Positions 6,096 to 16,284 are shown, numbered from the stretch's first letter. The stretch is DNA of 36,709 nucleotides from a virus (IMGVR_UViG_3300042896_000430:1-36709); one strand, 5' to 3'. Numbers and translations are program-made. Notes: generated by a model not told the origin, from the letters alone.

Positions 6096-8491
6096 TGCCA
6101 TTAATAACATCTAATACAGATCTTAAATCTTTGTCTTTTGGCCATGATAGGCCAGGATGGGCTAATAGTGGTCAACCTTTTTTATACTTTGGTTTTCCAA
6201 ACTTAAATATTGGTACCATACCATTAAGGACAGGAAACAATCCTTATGTAAATCTGTCAGTAGATAATTTTGTTTATAAACCTATAAATCCTATTCCTTA
6301 TTCTCAAAATAGTTTTTATAGTCCAAGTTTTCAAAGAGGAGTTAACCTTGAAATAGGTCTTATTAATTCCGCAAATAATTATATTGTAGAAGGAGTTGAA
6401 AATGTAATAGAAGGAGCAGCTAATCTTACTAACGTTGTAGGAAATGCTGTTGTTAGGGGAGCTATTAATGCACTTAACGGTGTTATAGGTGGTATAAACG
6501 CAACTTCTGATTATATCACAGAAACATTTGATCCTACACTTAGATCAAGTTATCCTGATTTTTTATGGAGAAAAAATAGATTTAACTTAGGTCATTCTTT
6601 TATTGATACTCAAAGAATAACAAGATTCTTTTTCACACCAGCTGGTCTTTTCTTTTTATTAAAACAAAATTTATTAGAAAGACAAAATGTTAAAGTTGAT
6701 GGAACAACACGTTTATATAGTCCTTTAAACACTATAGCACAAGTTGGAGTGAATGCTTATGGATATCACTTAAATAAATCAGGTTTAAATCCATTTGAAA
6801 GAAGTTATTATAAAGGTGGAAATGAAGGATATTTTAATAATACTAGAGACAATTTTGGAAGAAATCGTCTAGAATTATTAACAAAAAATAAGATTAATAA
6901 AAGAATTATAGGACCAGATAAATATGGTATAACAAATGTTCTTAATCGTAATGTTCTTCTTAGATATCTTAGTGGTCCTGGATCTACCTTAGGTATTGGG
7001 TTCACTGAGATTAGATTACAAAATGAAACTAGAACATTTACATTCAAAGACAGAAATTCAATCCCTGGAGTTTCTTTTAATAATAAAGATAAAAACCAAT
7101 ATAATTATCTAACACCAATAGGAAAACCAAATGTATATTGGTATTATAACCCATTAGATTCTTTTGGTACATTAGGTAATAGAAGTGTTTTCCAACAATA
7201 TAGACTTAGAAATGCGGATGAAGATTTAGGTACCCTTAGAACAACATGGTTTGGTTCAAATAATCCTACCCCAGTTTTAAATCGTGATACCAATATAATT
7301 TCAAGTAGTTTATATGCCCCATCAGGTTCATCTGCTACTATAAAAAGATTAGGAACAGAGCCTACTAAACCAGAATACTACACTCCAACAGGAAGTAGTG
7401 TTAATTGGAGTTACACAGCAGGTACTGGAGTAAGTTCAAAGTATGTTAGTGCTTTAAACATTAATAGTATTTCTACTTCTTCTTTTCCAACTTCTACAAC
7501 TATAATAGGCGAAGGATCAACTATTAACTCTAACACAAATATTTTTGGAAATAAAAATGATCAAGATAAAGATCTTTTTACTTTAAATGGTAAACAAATA
7601 ATAAATAAATCATCTTTAGGAAAAGCCAAAAATACAACATTTGGGACTAGTAGTATACAAGACTTTAGATACATTAATTTCTCTGGTAGTGTAGTTTCAA
7701 CAAACTATACCGAATTTAATCGAGAAAAAACATACCAAACTAGTCAAACTAGTTATAAAGGAAACTGGAGCATAGCAGCTAATAAAAGAGTTTTAGACCC
7801 AAATATTCCAATTTCTCCTGATCAAGAAAATCCAGAAAGAAGTAGTGATATTGTAGATTTTAATTTTACTTTACAATATCCTGGTGGTGATAAAAGATTA
7901 ATTGATTTTACTGCTTATATAGAAGATTGGAGTGATGGGGTTAGAGCTGATTGGAACGCTATTAAATACATGGGTAGAGCTGAAAGTTTTTATAAATATG
8001 GTGGGTTCTCAAGAGAAGGATCAGTTACATTTTTAGTACCAGCTTTATCAAGAAGAAATTTAATCGCTAATTACAAAAAACTAAACGCTTTAGCTTGGTC
8101 AGTAGCACCTTCTTATTCTGATATAGGTTTAATGAGAGGAATAATAACTAATTTTACAATGGGTGATTATTTTAGAAAAATGCCTATTTTAATTAAAAGT
8201 GTAGATTTTGTTGAGATAGCAGATATGGGTTGGGATATAAATAGGAAAGTAGATGGTGATGTGTGGCCAAGAACTGATAATAATTTTACAGGACAATTAC
8301 CTAAAGGTATTAAAGTAACATTACAATACACTGTGATTCATAATTACACCCCACAAGCAGGAGCAGAATTCATAGGATATGACCCAGATAATAGTAATAA
8401 AAACGTATTTATTCCTGAATTAACTAACCCGACAGGAAGTGACGCTATAACTAGTGGTGATTTCACTCCACTTTTGAAACAAGGCCAATAA
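6095..8491 (+). CDS. Large baseplate protein with a tube-initiator-like C-terminal domain
   Basis: The 798-residue protein is not closely recognisable over its N-terminal 580 residues, which are N/S/Y-rich and include a hydrophobic Gly/Ala helix near residues 100-145. The C-terminal 210 residues look like a folded tube-type domain: KRLIDFTAYIEDWSDG, YMGRAESFYKYGGFSREGSVTF, AWSVAPSYSDIGLMRG, KMPILIKSVDFVEIADMGW and GIKVTLQYTVIHNY. A strand pattern ending in an alpha-beta junction of this sort is seen in proteins that cap or start the tail tube (T4 gp48/gp54 role). It lies between the tape measure region and the LysM protein, where tube initiators usually are. The functional call is inference from domain pattern and order. 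Confidence 0.7.
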   Translation: MPLITSNTDLKSLSFGHDRPGWANSGQPFLYFGFPNLNIGTIPLRTGNNPYVNLSVDNFVYKPINPIPYSQNSFYSPSFQRGVNLEIGLINSANNYIVEGVENVIEGAANLTNVVGNAVVRGAINALNGVIGGINATSDYITETFDPTLRSSYPDFLWRKNRFNLGHSFIDTQRITRFFFTPAGLFFLLKQNLLERQNVKVDGTTRLYSPLNTIAQVGVNAYGYHLNKSGLNPFERSYYKGGNEGYFNNTRDNFGRNRLELLTKNKINKRIIGPDKYGITNVLNRNVLLRYLSGPGSTLGIGFTEIRLQNETRTFTFKDRNSIPGVSFNNKDKNQYNYLTPIGKPNVYWYYNPLDSFGTLGNRSVFQQYRLRNADEDLGTLRTTWFGSNNPTPVLNRDTNIISSSLYAPSGSSATIKRLGTEPTKPEYYTPTGSSVNWSYTAGTGVSSKYVSALNINSISTSSFPTSTTIIGEGSTINSNTNIFGNKNDQDKDLFTLNGKQIINKSSLGKAKNTTFGTSSIQDFRYINFSGSVVSTNYTEFNREKTYQTSQTSYKGNWSIAANKRVLDPNIPISPDQENPERSSDIVDFNFTLQYPGGDKRLIDFTAYIEDWSDGVRADWNAIKYMGRAESFYKYGGFSREGSVTFLVPALSRRNLIANYKKLNALAWSVAPSYSDIGLMRGIITNFTMGDYFRKMPILIKSVDFVEIADMGWDINRKVDGDVWPRTDNNFTGQLPKGIKVTLQYTVIHNYTPQAGAEFIGYDPDNSNKNVFIPELTNPTGSDAITSGDFTPLLKQGQ

Positions 8492-8492
8492 T

Positions 8493-8795
8493 ATGAATCG
8501 TTATAGAAATACTAAAATAATAAACCAACCAGATACTAATATAAAGTATTATAGGGACACAAAGTATCCTAGTATACCTTTATCTATAACAGACATATAT
8601 GTTATAACAGCTGATGGGGACAGATATGATAGATTAGCTCAATACTATTATAATGATCCTACATTATGGTGGATTATTTCTATAGCAAATGATAATCTAG
8701 TTCAAAATACTTTATACCCTTCAGCTGGTCTTCAAATACGTATACCACGTGATATAAGTGGTATTCTAGCCGCTTATAACTCATTAAATTCATAA
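8493..8795 (+). CDS. LysM-domain baseplate wedge protein (T4 gp53 / P2 gpX-like)
   Basis: This 100-residue protein consists mainly of a LysM-type fold: DIYVITADGDRYDRLAQYYYNDPTLWWIISIAN followed by PSAGLQIRIP. The YYxDPxLWWxIxxAN core is typical of the small LysM proteins that clamp the tube initiator or hub to the baseplate in contractile phages. It begins one base after the stop of the tube-initiator-like gene and stops three bases before the first hub gene, consistent with an assembly intermediate made of neighbouring gene products. T4 gp53 is larger, so P2 gpX may be the closer functional match. Confidence 0.82.
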   Translation: MNRYRNTKIINQPDTNIKYYRDTKYPSIPLSITDIYVITADGDRYDRLAQYYYNDPTLWWIISIANDNLVQNTLYPSAGLQIRIPRDISGILAAYNSLNS

Positions 8796-8798
8796 GTT

Positions 8799-11700
8799 AT
8801 GGCTACAAAGGTTTTAGGAAGTGAATTCAGTGATTGGGTTCAAAAACAGATTGATCAGAGGCAAAAAACTAATGCTTTAACCACTTCTAAAAGCACTAAT
8901 GATATTTTATATCAAAATGCTAATGATTCATTTATTAGACTAACATCTGCTGTCAATATTAAAGATGATCCATCTAACGCTAAAAACTTCCAATTGTTTT
9001 CAACTAGATTTGGAGGTGCTGGATCAGCTGGAAATTTTGCTTCTGGAGTAGGAACAGGGGCTAATTCAACATACGCTTACGGATTCTTATCAGATGGAAA
9101 ATATGGGTTTTCACCTCCACCTGGAATAGTGTCCGCTGATATTAAAGCTTTAAATCAAGGTTCATTTAAAGAGGCTACAATTGAGATTTTAGCTCATAAT
9201 ATGGATCAATTTGAAATAATTGAAGTACTATACCTTAGAGTTGGATATACAGTTTTACTAGAGTGGGGCCACAACATGTATTTTGATAACACAGGAGCTT
9301 TCATTAGATCTAATCCTCATGAAGTATACACAACTTTTTTAAATGGTAATAGTTCTCAATTAGATGTTCAAAATAAAATTATAGCTGAACGTTCAGGGTC
9401 TAATGGTAACTATGATGCTATGCATGGAATAGTTAGAAATTTTAACTGGGATTTAGAAAAAGATGGGAGTTATAAAATATCTGTTAGTATAGCTTCAGTA
9501 GGTGATGTTTTTGAATCTCTAAAAAGCAATACATCTCACCCTATTTCTGATGCTACTAAAATTGATGGAACCCAGGAAACTCCAGAAAATCAACCTCCAT
9601 TACAATTTAATGCTCAAAAAACCACAATAAATAAAATATTGTGGTATCTATCTCAAAAACTTCCTGTTTCTAAAGACATGAAAGTGGATGGGTCTCATAA
9701 ATTTTATTTACAAGGTAATGAGACAACTGCTTCTGATATAGCAGCAGGCATAGGCTTAAAAGCCAATCAATATAATGATAGTAAACCTGGAGCTCAAGGA
9801 GATGTGATAGGTTTTATATTTCCCCAATTAAACGGAGTTAACACTGGGGGAGCTGGGCTTAATGCTCAATATTTTATAAAACTAGGAGTATTATTACGTT
9901 GCATTCAAAATTTCTGTCTACTATACAACCCAGATAAAAACAATGAAGCTTTAATTAATATTAACACAGATGATGAAGAAAGTTTTTGCTTCACATACGC
10001 TAGACAAGGAAGTTTAGACCCTAGAGTATGTTTAATTGACATTGATAAAGAATTAAAACTAACTATTAATCCTGCTACTGGCGCAGCTATAGTTGCACCT
10101 CCTACTACTTCAGCTAATAATTATACTATTAATAATACTTACTATGAGTATAAATTTTTAAAAATTGAAGACACATATTATACAACCCCAGCATATGATG
10201 ATCTTTACAACCCAGAACAAGGACCATTCTTCACAGAAGCTCCTAATGACATAGACAGTTATGCTTTATCTGTACTTCCATCAAAAGGAGCTTGGTCAGA
10301 TGAATTTGAAAAATTTTTAAATGATCAATTTCCTGAAGCAGATAGCACAAAAATTGTTAAAAAAACAACAAACCAACCAGGTGGATTTGTTACTGATTTA
10401 AATAATATTAAACATTCTAACGCTACAGCTACATATTTACCTATTCTTGAAGACTACACTATAAAAGATAACGATCAAAACTATCAAGATTTTAAAGATA
10501 AATTCATTTATGATTCTAATTTGTCTGGAACATTTATCACATCCGCTGTGACTGAGGGGCAAAATTATTTAACTGATTATAATGTAGAAATTGGTAAAAT
10601 TGATAAAGTAATTGATGTTCCTACTGGTGGAGGTGCACCTAGAAAAATAACATTAACTGTGACTACTAAAAGAGCTATAGTATCAACATTTGTTAAAGCA
10701 TCTACTGGTTACACAGGAACTAATGTTGGAGTTGAAAATGAAGAAGATATAGATGTATCTAATAATTTATTTGATAGAATAAGACCAGGATCTAAATTTA
10801 GAGTAGACCCAGATAATTATCCATTTATAGGCCGAACTATGAACATTTACATTAATATGAATCATGCTGCTAGCATATTACAGAATAATGTTGATATATC
10901 AAGTGGAGCTATATCAATGTTTACTTTCTTAGATACATTAATGAAAAATGTTCAAAGGGCTTTAGGTAATCTAAATAATTTTTATATCCCATATGATGAA
11001 AAAACTAATGAATTTTCTATAATAGATAAAACAATAATTCCTCAATTAGGATCTTATTTGTTAGCTACAAAAGGAAAGAATCCATTTAACACTAACCCTA
11101 CAGAATTTTTAACTAACACTTTAGGAACAAGTGGAGGTAGTTTTGTAAGAGAAGCATCATTCAAAACTCAAATATCAAATAATTTTATGTCTCAAGTTAC
11201 TATTGGGGCTCAAGCTAATGGTAATGTTGTAGGTACAAATGCTACATTATTAAGTAAATTAAACGTTGGTTTAACAGATAGGATATTTTTTAAAAAAACT
11301 ACTCAAAATAATAAAGACGGGACAAAACCTGATGATATAGTGACTAACTTTCTTAGTAATGTTGGTATAGTACAAAACTTATATAACGCTATAAATGATG
11401 GTAACATTTCTGACCAACAAATTGATGGGGCTATAGATGCTGGTGTTGACTTATTCAACTATGAAGTAGGAGTATATGTTAATGAAGGTAGTATACCTGG
11501 AATAGGATTATTACCTATTAATCTAGAAATGACATTAGATGGATTAAGTGGAATGAACATAGGTGAGGTATACACAGCTGATGGAAAACTTTTGCCACCT
11601 TTATATAAAAATTCCACCCAATTTATTATTACAGGTGTATCTCATAAAATACAAAACAATGATTGGATAACTATAGTTCAAAGCATATCAGGCCCAAAAT

Positions 11701-12464
11701 ATGATGGAGTAACTGTAAAGTTACCTCCTAAACCTAAAACAGCTACTATTACTATTATTAAAGATCCAAGATGGAAACCATCAGCTCCTCCATCAGGAGC
11801 ACCAACCACCCCAGTAACACCAGGATCTTATCCTGGAGACTCTAGATATGATCCTTTAAAAACTATAATATTTAAAGGGGAAAGTTCTAATTATGATTCC
11901 TTATATCCTAGCACCACTTACACTACTGTATATGGTGTGTCTGCCACAACAAAAACTATTCAACAAATTATTGATGAAGGGGAACAACGTGTATCAACAG
12001 GATATAAAGGAAAAATATATGGAAGCTCAGCAGTAGGAAGATACCAACAGATAACAAGATATATAAGTAATAGAGCAGCAACAGTTGGCTTATCACTTAC
12101 TGATCTTTTTAATGAACTTAACCAAAATAAAATGGGTGAATCTATAATAGATACAAAAGATGGTGGTGGGATTGGAGACTACATTAAAGGAAAAAATGAA
12201 GGTAATCAAACTCAATTAGAAGAAGCTATTGATATACTTGGAAGAGGATGGACATCTAAACCTATGATTAATAAAGGTGGAAGTAAAGTAGGAAATGTAG
12301 TTAACGGAACTGGGACAGTTGGCAGCACATCCCCAGGTCCTGTAGCAGTAAATGTTGGCCAAGTAGTAAAGGCTCTTATAGAAACTCGAAAAAACTTTGT
12401 GAATAACAGTATAACAGGTATTGGTGGAAAACCAGTATTTATTCCAAGTTATATTACATATTAA
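8799..12464 (+). CDS. Baseplate hub protein A with C-terminal lysozyme-like domain
   Basis: The 1221-residue protein has an N-terminal hub region of about 990 residues with a late block reading INLEMTLDGLSGMNIGEVY and FIITGVSHKIQNNDWITIVQSISGP. That block is characteristic of gp27/gpD-type central hub proteins. A linker DPRWKPSAP plus a P/T/S-rich stretch (about 987-1010) leads to a C-terminal domain of about 200 residues. Here FKGESSNYD (Glu1028), a YGVSATTKTIQQIID stretch and SSAVGRYQQI resemble GH104-type phage lysozymes (lambda R class). It would cut peptidoglycan glycan strands during tail penetration. The gene is paired with a full-length paralogue at 12500 that shares the hub region but not the enzyme. 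The start is ATG within TAAGTTATG, three bases after the previous stop. Confidence 0.8.
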   Translation: MATKVLGSEFSDWVQKQIDQRQKTNALTTSKSTNDILYQNANDSFIRLTSAVNIKDDPSNAKNFQLFSTRFGGAGSAGNFASGVGTGANSTYAYGFLSDGKYGFSPPPGIVSADIKALNQGSFKEATIEILAHNMDQFEIIEVLYLRVGYTVLLEWGHNMYFDNTGAFIRSNPHEVYTTFLNGNSSQLDVQNKIIAERSGSNGNYDAMHGIVRNFNWDLEKDGSYKISVSIASVGDVFESLKSNTSHPISDATKIDGTQETPENQPPLQFNAQKTTINKILWYLSQKLPVSKDMKVDGSHKFYLQGNETTASDIAAGIGLKANQYNDSKPGAQGDVIGFIFPQLNGVNTGGAGLNAQYFIKLGVLLRCIQNFCLLYNPDKNNEALININTDDEESFCFTYARQGSLDPRVCLIDIDKELKLTINPATGAAIVAPPTTSANNYTINNTYYEYKFLKIEDTYYTTPAYDDLYNPEQGPFFTEAPNDIDSYALSVLPSKGAWSDEFEKFLNDQFPEADSTKIVKKTTNQPGGFVTDLNNIKHSNATATYLPILEDYTIKDNDQNYQDFKDKFIYDSNLSGTFITSAVTEGQNYLTDYNVEIGKIDKVIDVPTGGGAPRKITLTVTTKRAIVSTFVKASTGYTGTNVGVENEEDIDVSNNLFDRIRPGSKFRVDPDNYPFIGRTMNIYINMNHAASILQNNVDISSGAISMFTFLDTLMKNVQRALGNLNNFYIPYDEKTNEFSIIDKTIIPQLGSYLLATKGKNPFNTNPTEFLTNTLGTSGGSFVREASFKTQISNNFMSQVTIGAQANGNVVGTNATLLSKLNVGLTDRIFFKKTTQNNKDGTKPDDIVTNFLSNVGIVQNLYNAINDGNISDQQIDGAIDAGVDLFNYEVGVYVNEGSIPGIGLLPINLEMTLDGLSGMNIGEVYTADGKLLPPLYKNSTQFIITGVSHKIQNNDWITIVQSISGPKYDGVTVKLPPKPKTATITIIKDPRWKPSAPPSGAPTTPVTPGSYPGDSRYDPLKTIIFKGESSNYDSLYPSTTYTTVYGVSATTKTIQQIIDEGEQRVSTGYKGKIYGSSAVGRYQQITRYISNRAATVGLSLTDLFNELNQNKMGESIIDTKDGGGIGDYIKGKNEGNQTQLEEAIDILGRGWTSKPMINKGGSKVGNVVNGTGTVGSTSPGPVAVNVGQVVKALIETRKNFVNNSITGIGGKPVFIPSYITY
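9597..9638 (+). repeat. 42-bp tract identical in both hub genes (copy 1 of block I)
   Basis: This tract is identical to 13283-13324 and encodes PLQFNAQKTTINKI. The surrounding DNA of the two genes is clearly diverged, so the tract is unusually conserved at synonymous sites. Confidence 0.85.
10691..10732 (+). repeat. 42-bp tract identical in both hub genes (copy 1 of block II)
   Basis: This tract is identical to 14470-14511 and encodes VKASTGYTGTNVG. It marks the point where the diverged middle segment (about residues 445-630) ends and strong similarity resumes. Confidence 0.85.
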
Positions 12465-12474
12465 TAAAATAATA

Positions 12475-12483
12475 TATTTATAA
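12475..12483 (+). promoter_or_regulatory. Late-type motif TATTTATAA upstream of hub protein B
   Basis: Exact TATTTATAA between the two hub genes, 16 bases before the ATG at 12500, suggesting the second hub has its own late promoter and can be expressed at a different level from the first. Confidence 0.58.
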
Positions 12484-12499
12484 CAAATAGTACTAAATA

Positions 12500-15400
12500 A
12501 TGGCTAGAAGCATAATAGGAGCAGGTTTTGATGAATATGTCAAAGAACAAATTAATCTTAGACAAAAAAATAATGCTATAACAACTTCTAAGAGTAATGA
12601 AATAATCCTATATCAAAATACTAATGATGCTTTTTTACGTTTAACATCAGGTGTTGATGTTAATCATACAAACACTGACGCCTTTAATTTTCAATTATTT
12701 TCAACTAGATTTGGAGGATTTGGGTCGTCAGGAAACTTTGCTACTGGTGTTGGATTAGGAGCCAATTCAACATATGCATATGGATTTCTTTCAGATGGGA
12801 CATACGGATATTCCCCTCCTCCAGGTTTAATATCAGCAGATATCAAAGCTTTAAATAGAGGTTCTCTTAGAGAGGCTACTGTCCAAATGGTAGCCCACAA
12901 CTCAGCCCAATTTGAAATTATTGAAAGACTATACCTTAGATTAGGTTATTCTATGTTATTAGAATGGGGTCATAACATGTATTTTGATAATAGTAAAAAT
13001 TTTATTAGATCAAATACCCATGAAGTATGCAGTACATTTATAAAAACTAATTCTTATGATACTATTCTAACAAAAATTAGAGAACAAAGAGCAGCATCTG
13101 ATGGTAACTATGATGCTATGGTAGGTTTAGTAAAGAATTTTTCATGGGATTTAAAAAGAGATGGAAGTTATGATATAAGATTAGATATAATATCTACTGG
13201 AGATATAATAGAGTCTTTAAAAAGTAATACTTCTCACCCTATAAAAAATTCTTCTACAACAGAAGTACCTGAAGACCAACCACCATTACAATTTAATGCT
13301 CAAAAAACCACAATAAATAAAATACTATGGGAATTATCTCAAAAGATACCTGTGGTAGATATGAAAGAAGATGGTACCCATAAATTTTACTTACAAGGAC
13401 CAGAAACAACTGCTTCTAATATAGAAGCCATGACTGGTTTAGACGCTAATCAATATAATAATAGTGATCCATCAGCTCAAGGAGATGTAGTTGGATTTTT
13501 ATTCCCTCAACTAAATGGTGTCAATACAGGAAAACCTGGTTTTAATGCTCAATATTTTATAAAATTAGGAGTATTTTTAAGATGTTTACAAAACTTCTGT
13601 TTATTATACAATCCTGATCAAAATAATGAATCCATTTTTAAATTTAATTGGAATGAAAATGAAAACTTTTGCTTTACATATGCTAGACATGGTAGTCTAG
13701 ATCCTAGAGTATGTTTAATTGATATTGATAGAGAATTAAAATTAAATGTTAACCCTGTCACTGGTGTAGCTACCGCTACCCCTCCTACCGCCACGGCTGC
13801 TAATTATAATATAAATGAGACACAATATGAGTATAAAGAAATAAGAATATACCATTATAACGGATCTAATTATGATGAAGTATATAAAGGTGTTCTTGAT
13901 TTTAATAAAGGAGTGTATACAGATCCTGATGAATACCAAGATTTAGATAGTTATATTAATTTAGATATAATCACAACAATACCTGCTGGTCAAGCGTTTA
14001 TATCAAATAATTTTAATCAAAAATTTGCTATACCTTATTTAGCACCTCTTGCATCTCAACCCGCTATAACTAAAACTCCTACAACCACACTTTGTGCTAA
14101 TGCCGCAAATTTAAACAATGTAAAAGTTTATACTTATTCAGATATTGATTTACAGTATTTAAATCAATGGACCGGCCAAACTAATAAAGGACAAAAAATA
14201 AGTGTACCTTATATTGATAGAACATTAAATGATTATATAGATGGAGGATCACACCCAGAATTATATAATGACAGAATTATCATAACTGCTCTAGAAAATA
14301 CAGAATATATTGTTGAAGCTGGTAGACATGTGAAAAGTGAAGCTGTAACTAGTGGAGGTGATGCTGTTGATTGGAATCAGATAAAACAAGATCTTGCTAA
14401 TGGTAAAATTACTACTAATGCTAAAACAGTATTTGTTTTAGACACATACGCTATTGTCACTCACCAGTATGTTAAAGCATCTACTGGTTACACAGGAACT
14501 AATGTTGGAGTGACAGAAACAGAAGATATAGATGTGTCAAATCAATTATTTGATAAAATAAGACCAGGATCTAAATTCAGAGTAGATCCGGATAATTATC
14601 CTTTCATAGGTAGCACAATGAATATCTATATCAACATGAATTATATAGCTAAAATACTTCAAGATTATGTTGATGTAACTTCTGGCGCTATAGCTATGTA
14701 TGATCTTTTAGATAAACTAATGAAAGGAGTACAAAATGCTTTAGGAAATATTAATAATTTTAACATTACTTACGATGAGAACACTAACGAATTTTCTATA
14801 GTAGATAGCACATTCATACCTAATTTACCTAAATACTTAGACACTCTAAAAGCATCAGGAAAAATACCTGAAAATCCATTTAATAATAAACTTGTTGAGT
14901 TTATAACTCATACTTTAACTCCTACTGAAGGTAGTTTTATGAGAGATGCTTCTGTAAAAACTAAACTATCTAACAATTTCCAAACAATGGTAACTGTTGG
15001 AGCCCAAGCTAATAAAAATGTTGTTGGATCTAACTCAACAGGTTTGACACGTTGGAATGATGGTTTAACAGATAGAATCATAACTAAAAAAACATCAGAA
15101 AACAATAAAGATGGAACAAAACCTGATGAAATAGTTACTAATTTCCTTAGCAATGTTGGTATAGTACAGAACCTATACAATGCTATAAATGATGGTAACG
15201 TATCAGATCAACAGATTGATGGAGCTAAAGACGCAGGAATTGATTTGTTTAACTATGAAATAGGAACATACACTAATGAAGGAATTATTCCTGGTGTAGG
15301 GTTTATACCTATTGATTTAGAATTAACTATGGAAGGATTAAGTGGTATGAAAATATATGAGTCATATACTGCCGACACTAAACTACTTCCTCCTAGATAC

Positions 15401-16273
15401 AAAGACGCTATTCAGTTTGTTATAACTGGTATATCTCATAAGATACAAAATAATGATTGGACAACTACAATTCAGAGTATATCAGGGCCTAGATTTGATG
15501 GAAATATTGGATCTCCACCAAAAATTAAAACCAAAACTATTAATGTTATTAGAGACCCAAGATGGAAACCATCTGCACCTTCAACGTCAAGTAGTACTAG
15601 CATTAACTCAGGTGGAACTGGAGGAACACCTGGAGTAACTAGAATTAGAGTTGTTAGATCATATGCTGATTCAAATCAAGTTGTGTCTAGATTAGTATTG
15701 ATTAATGTAGATAGTAGTGGTAAAGAAACAGTATTAGATGATGACAAGTTTTGGATATTAGAAAATCCATGGCTTAATAACCAAAAAGCAGTTACAAAAA
15801 CTAAACAAGGTAGTTGTGTCCCATTAGGATTTTATAACGCCTACATTGAACCTGCGAATAAAAGAGGAAGAATAATTGTTGTAAATGGGTTTAGTGATGG
15901 AAGGGGTGGTTCTAACCCAATCACAGCTAGCGGAATCACTAGATCTAGTATATTATGGCACCCAGGAGGAAATACAAAATGGAATGGTGTTGAAAAACCA
16001 TGGTCTACTGGGTGTTTATTATTCGCTACAAAAGATATTATTAATAGCAAAGGTTCTAATGGCTATTTTACTCAAACTGCTAAATCTGCTCCTGGTGGTG
16101 GTTATGTTTCAAACACAGCGAGAGAAGATTTCTTTACATTTTTAGCTAATAATATGAATTTAAAAGATAATGATGAATTTGATTTTGAAATAGTAGTAGC
16201 GGGTACAGGTAACGCTAAAAATTACCCTAAATTAAACAACCACCTCCCAGCAAACGATAAGTATTTTGGTTAA
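12500..16273 (+). CDS. Baseplate hub protein B with C-terminal DUF5675-like (HxGGN...TGC) domain
   Basis: This 1257-residue paralogue of the upstream hub keeps the same order of conserved blocks (RSIIGAGFDEYVKEQINLRQ, QPPLQFNAQKTTINKILW, FRVDPDNYPFIG, IDLELTMEGLSGMKI, FVITGISHKIQNNDW) and the same linker DPRWKPSAP (about 1017-1045). After the linker the domain is different: SCVPLGFYNAYIEP, then SSILWHPGGNTKW with His1154 and STGCLLF with Cys1172. A PxGxY, HxGN, GC pattern fits DUF5675, a domain of phage and toxin proteins with an L,D-transpeptidase-like His/Cys arrangement. I infer action on peptidoglycan peptides or cross-links. Family recognition of this terminal domain is moderate; the paralogy is certain from sequence. 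Confidence 0.8.
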   Translation: MARSIIGAGFDEYVKEQINLRQKNNAITTSKSNEIILYQNTNDAFLRLTSGVDVNHTNTDAFNFQLFSTRFGGFGSSGNFATGVGLGANSTYAYGFLSDGTYGYSPPPGLISADIKALNRGSLREATVQMVAHNSAQFEIIERLYLRLGYSMLLEWGHNMYFDNSKNFIRSNTHEVCSTFIKTNSYDTILTKIREQRAASDGNYDAMVGLVKNFSWDLKRDGSYDIRLDIISTGDIIESLKSNTSHPIKNSSTTEVPEDQPPLQFNAQKTTINKILWELSQKIPVVDMKEDGTHKFYLQGPETTASNIEAMTGLDANQYNNSDPSAQGDVVGFLFPQLNGVNTGKPGFNAQYFIKLGVFLRCLQNFCLLYNPDQNNESIFKFNWNENENFCFTYARHGSLDPRVCLIDIDRELKLNVNPVTGVATATPPTATAANYNINETQYEYKEIRIYHYNGSNYDEVYKGVLDFNKGVYTDPDEYQDLDSYINLDIITTIPAGQAFISNNFNQKFAIPYLAPLASQPAITKTPTTTLCANAANLNNVKVYTYSDIDLQYLNQWTGQTNKGQKISVPYIDRTLNDYIDGGSHPELYNDRIIITALENTEYIVEAGRHVKSEAVTSGGDAVDWNQIKQDLANGKITTNAKTVFVLDTYAIVTHQYVKASTGYTGTNVGVTETEDIDVSNQLFDKIRPGSKFRVDPDNYPFIGSTMNIYINMNYIAKILQDYVDVTSGAIAMYDLLDKLMKGVQNALGNINNFNITYDENTNEFSIVDSTFIPNLPKYLDTLKASGKIPENPFNNKLVEFITHTLTPTEGSFMRDASVKTKLSNNFQTMVTVGAQANKNVVGSNSTGLTRWNDGLTDRIITKKTSENNKDGTKPDEIVTNFLSNVGIVQNLYNAINDGNVSDQQIDGAKDAGIDLFNYEIGTYTNEGIIPGVGFIPIDLELTMEGLSGMKIYESYTADTKLLPPRYKDAIQFVITGISHKIQNNDWTTTIQSISGPRFDGNIGSPPKIKTKTINVIRDPRWKPSAPSTSSSTSINSGGTGGTPGVTRIRVVRSYADSNQVVSRLVLINVDSSGKETVLDDDKFWILENPWLNNQKAVTKTKQGSCVPLGFYNAYIEPANKRGRIIVVNGFSDGRGGSNPITASGITRSSILWHPGGNTKWNGVEKPWSTGCLLFATKDIINSKGSNGYFTQTAKSAPGGGYVSNTAREDFFTFLANNMNLKDNDEFDFEIVVAGTGNAKNYPKLNNHLPANDKYFG

Positions 16274-16284
16274 TATTTAGATAA
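16274..16284 (+). promoter_or_regulatory. Weak late-type motif TATTTAGATAA
   Basis: TATTTAGATAA immediately follows the hub B stop codon and ends one base before the ATG at 16286. It has two extra bases relative to TATTTATAA and may be a degenerate copy. Confidence 0.3.
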
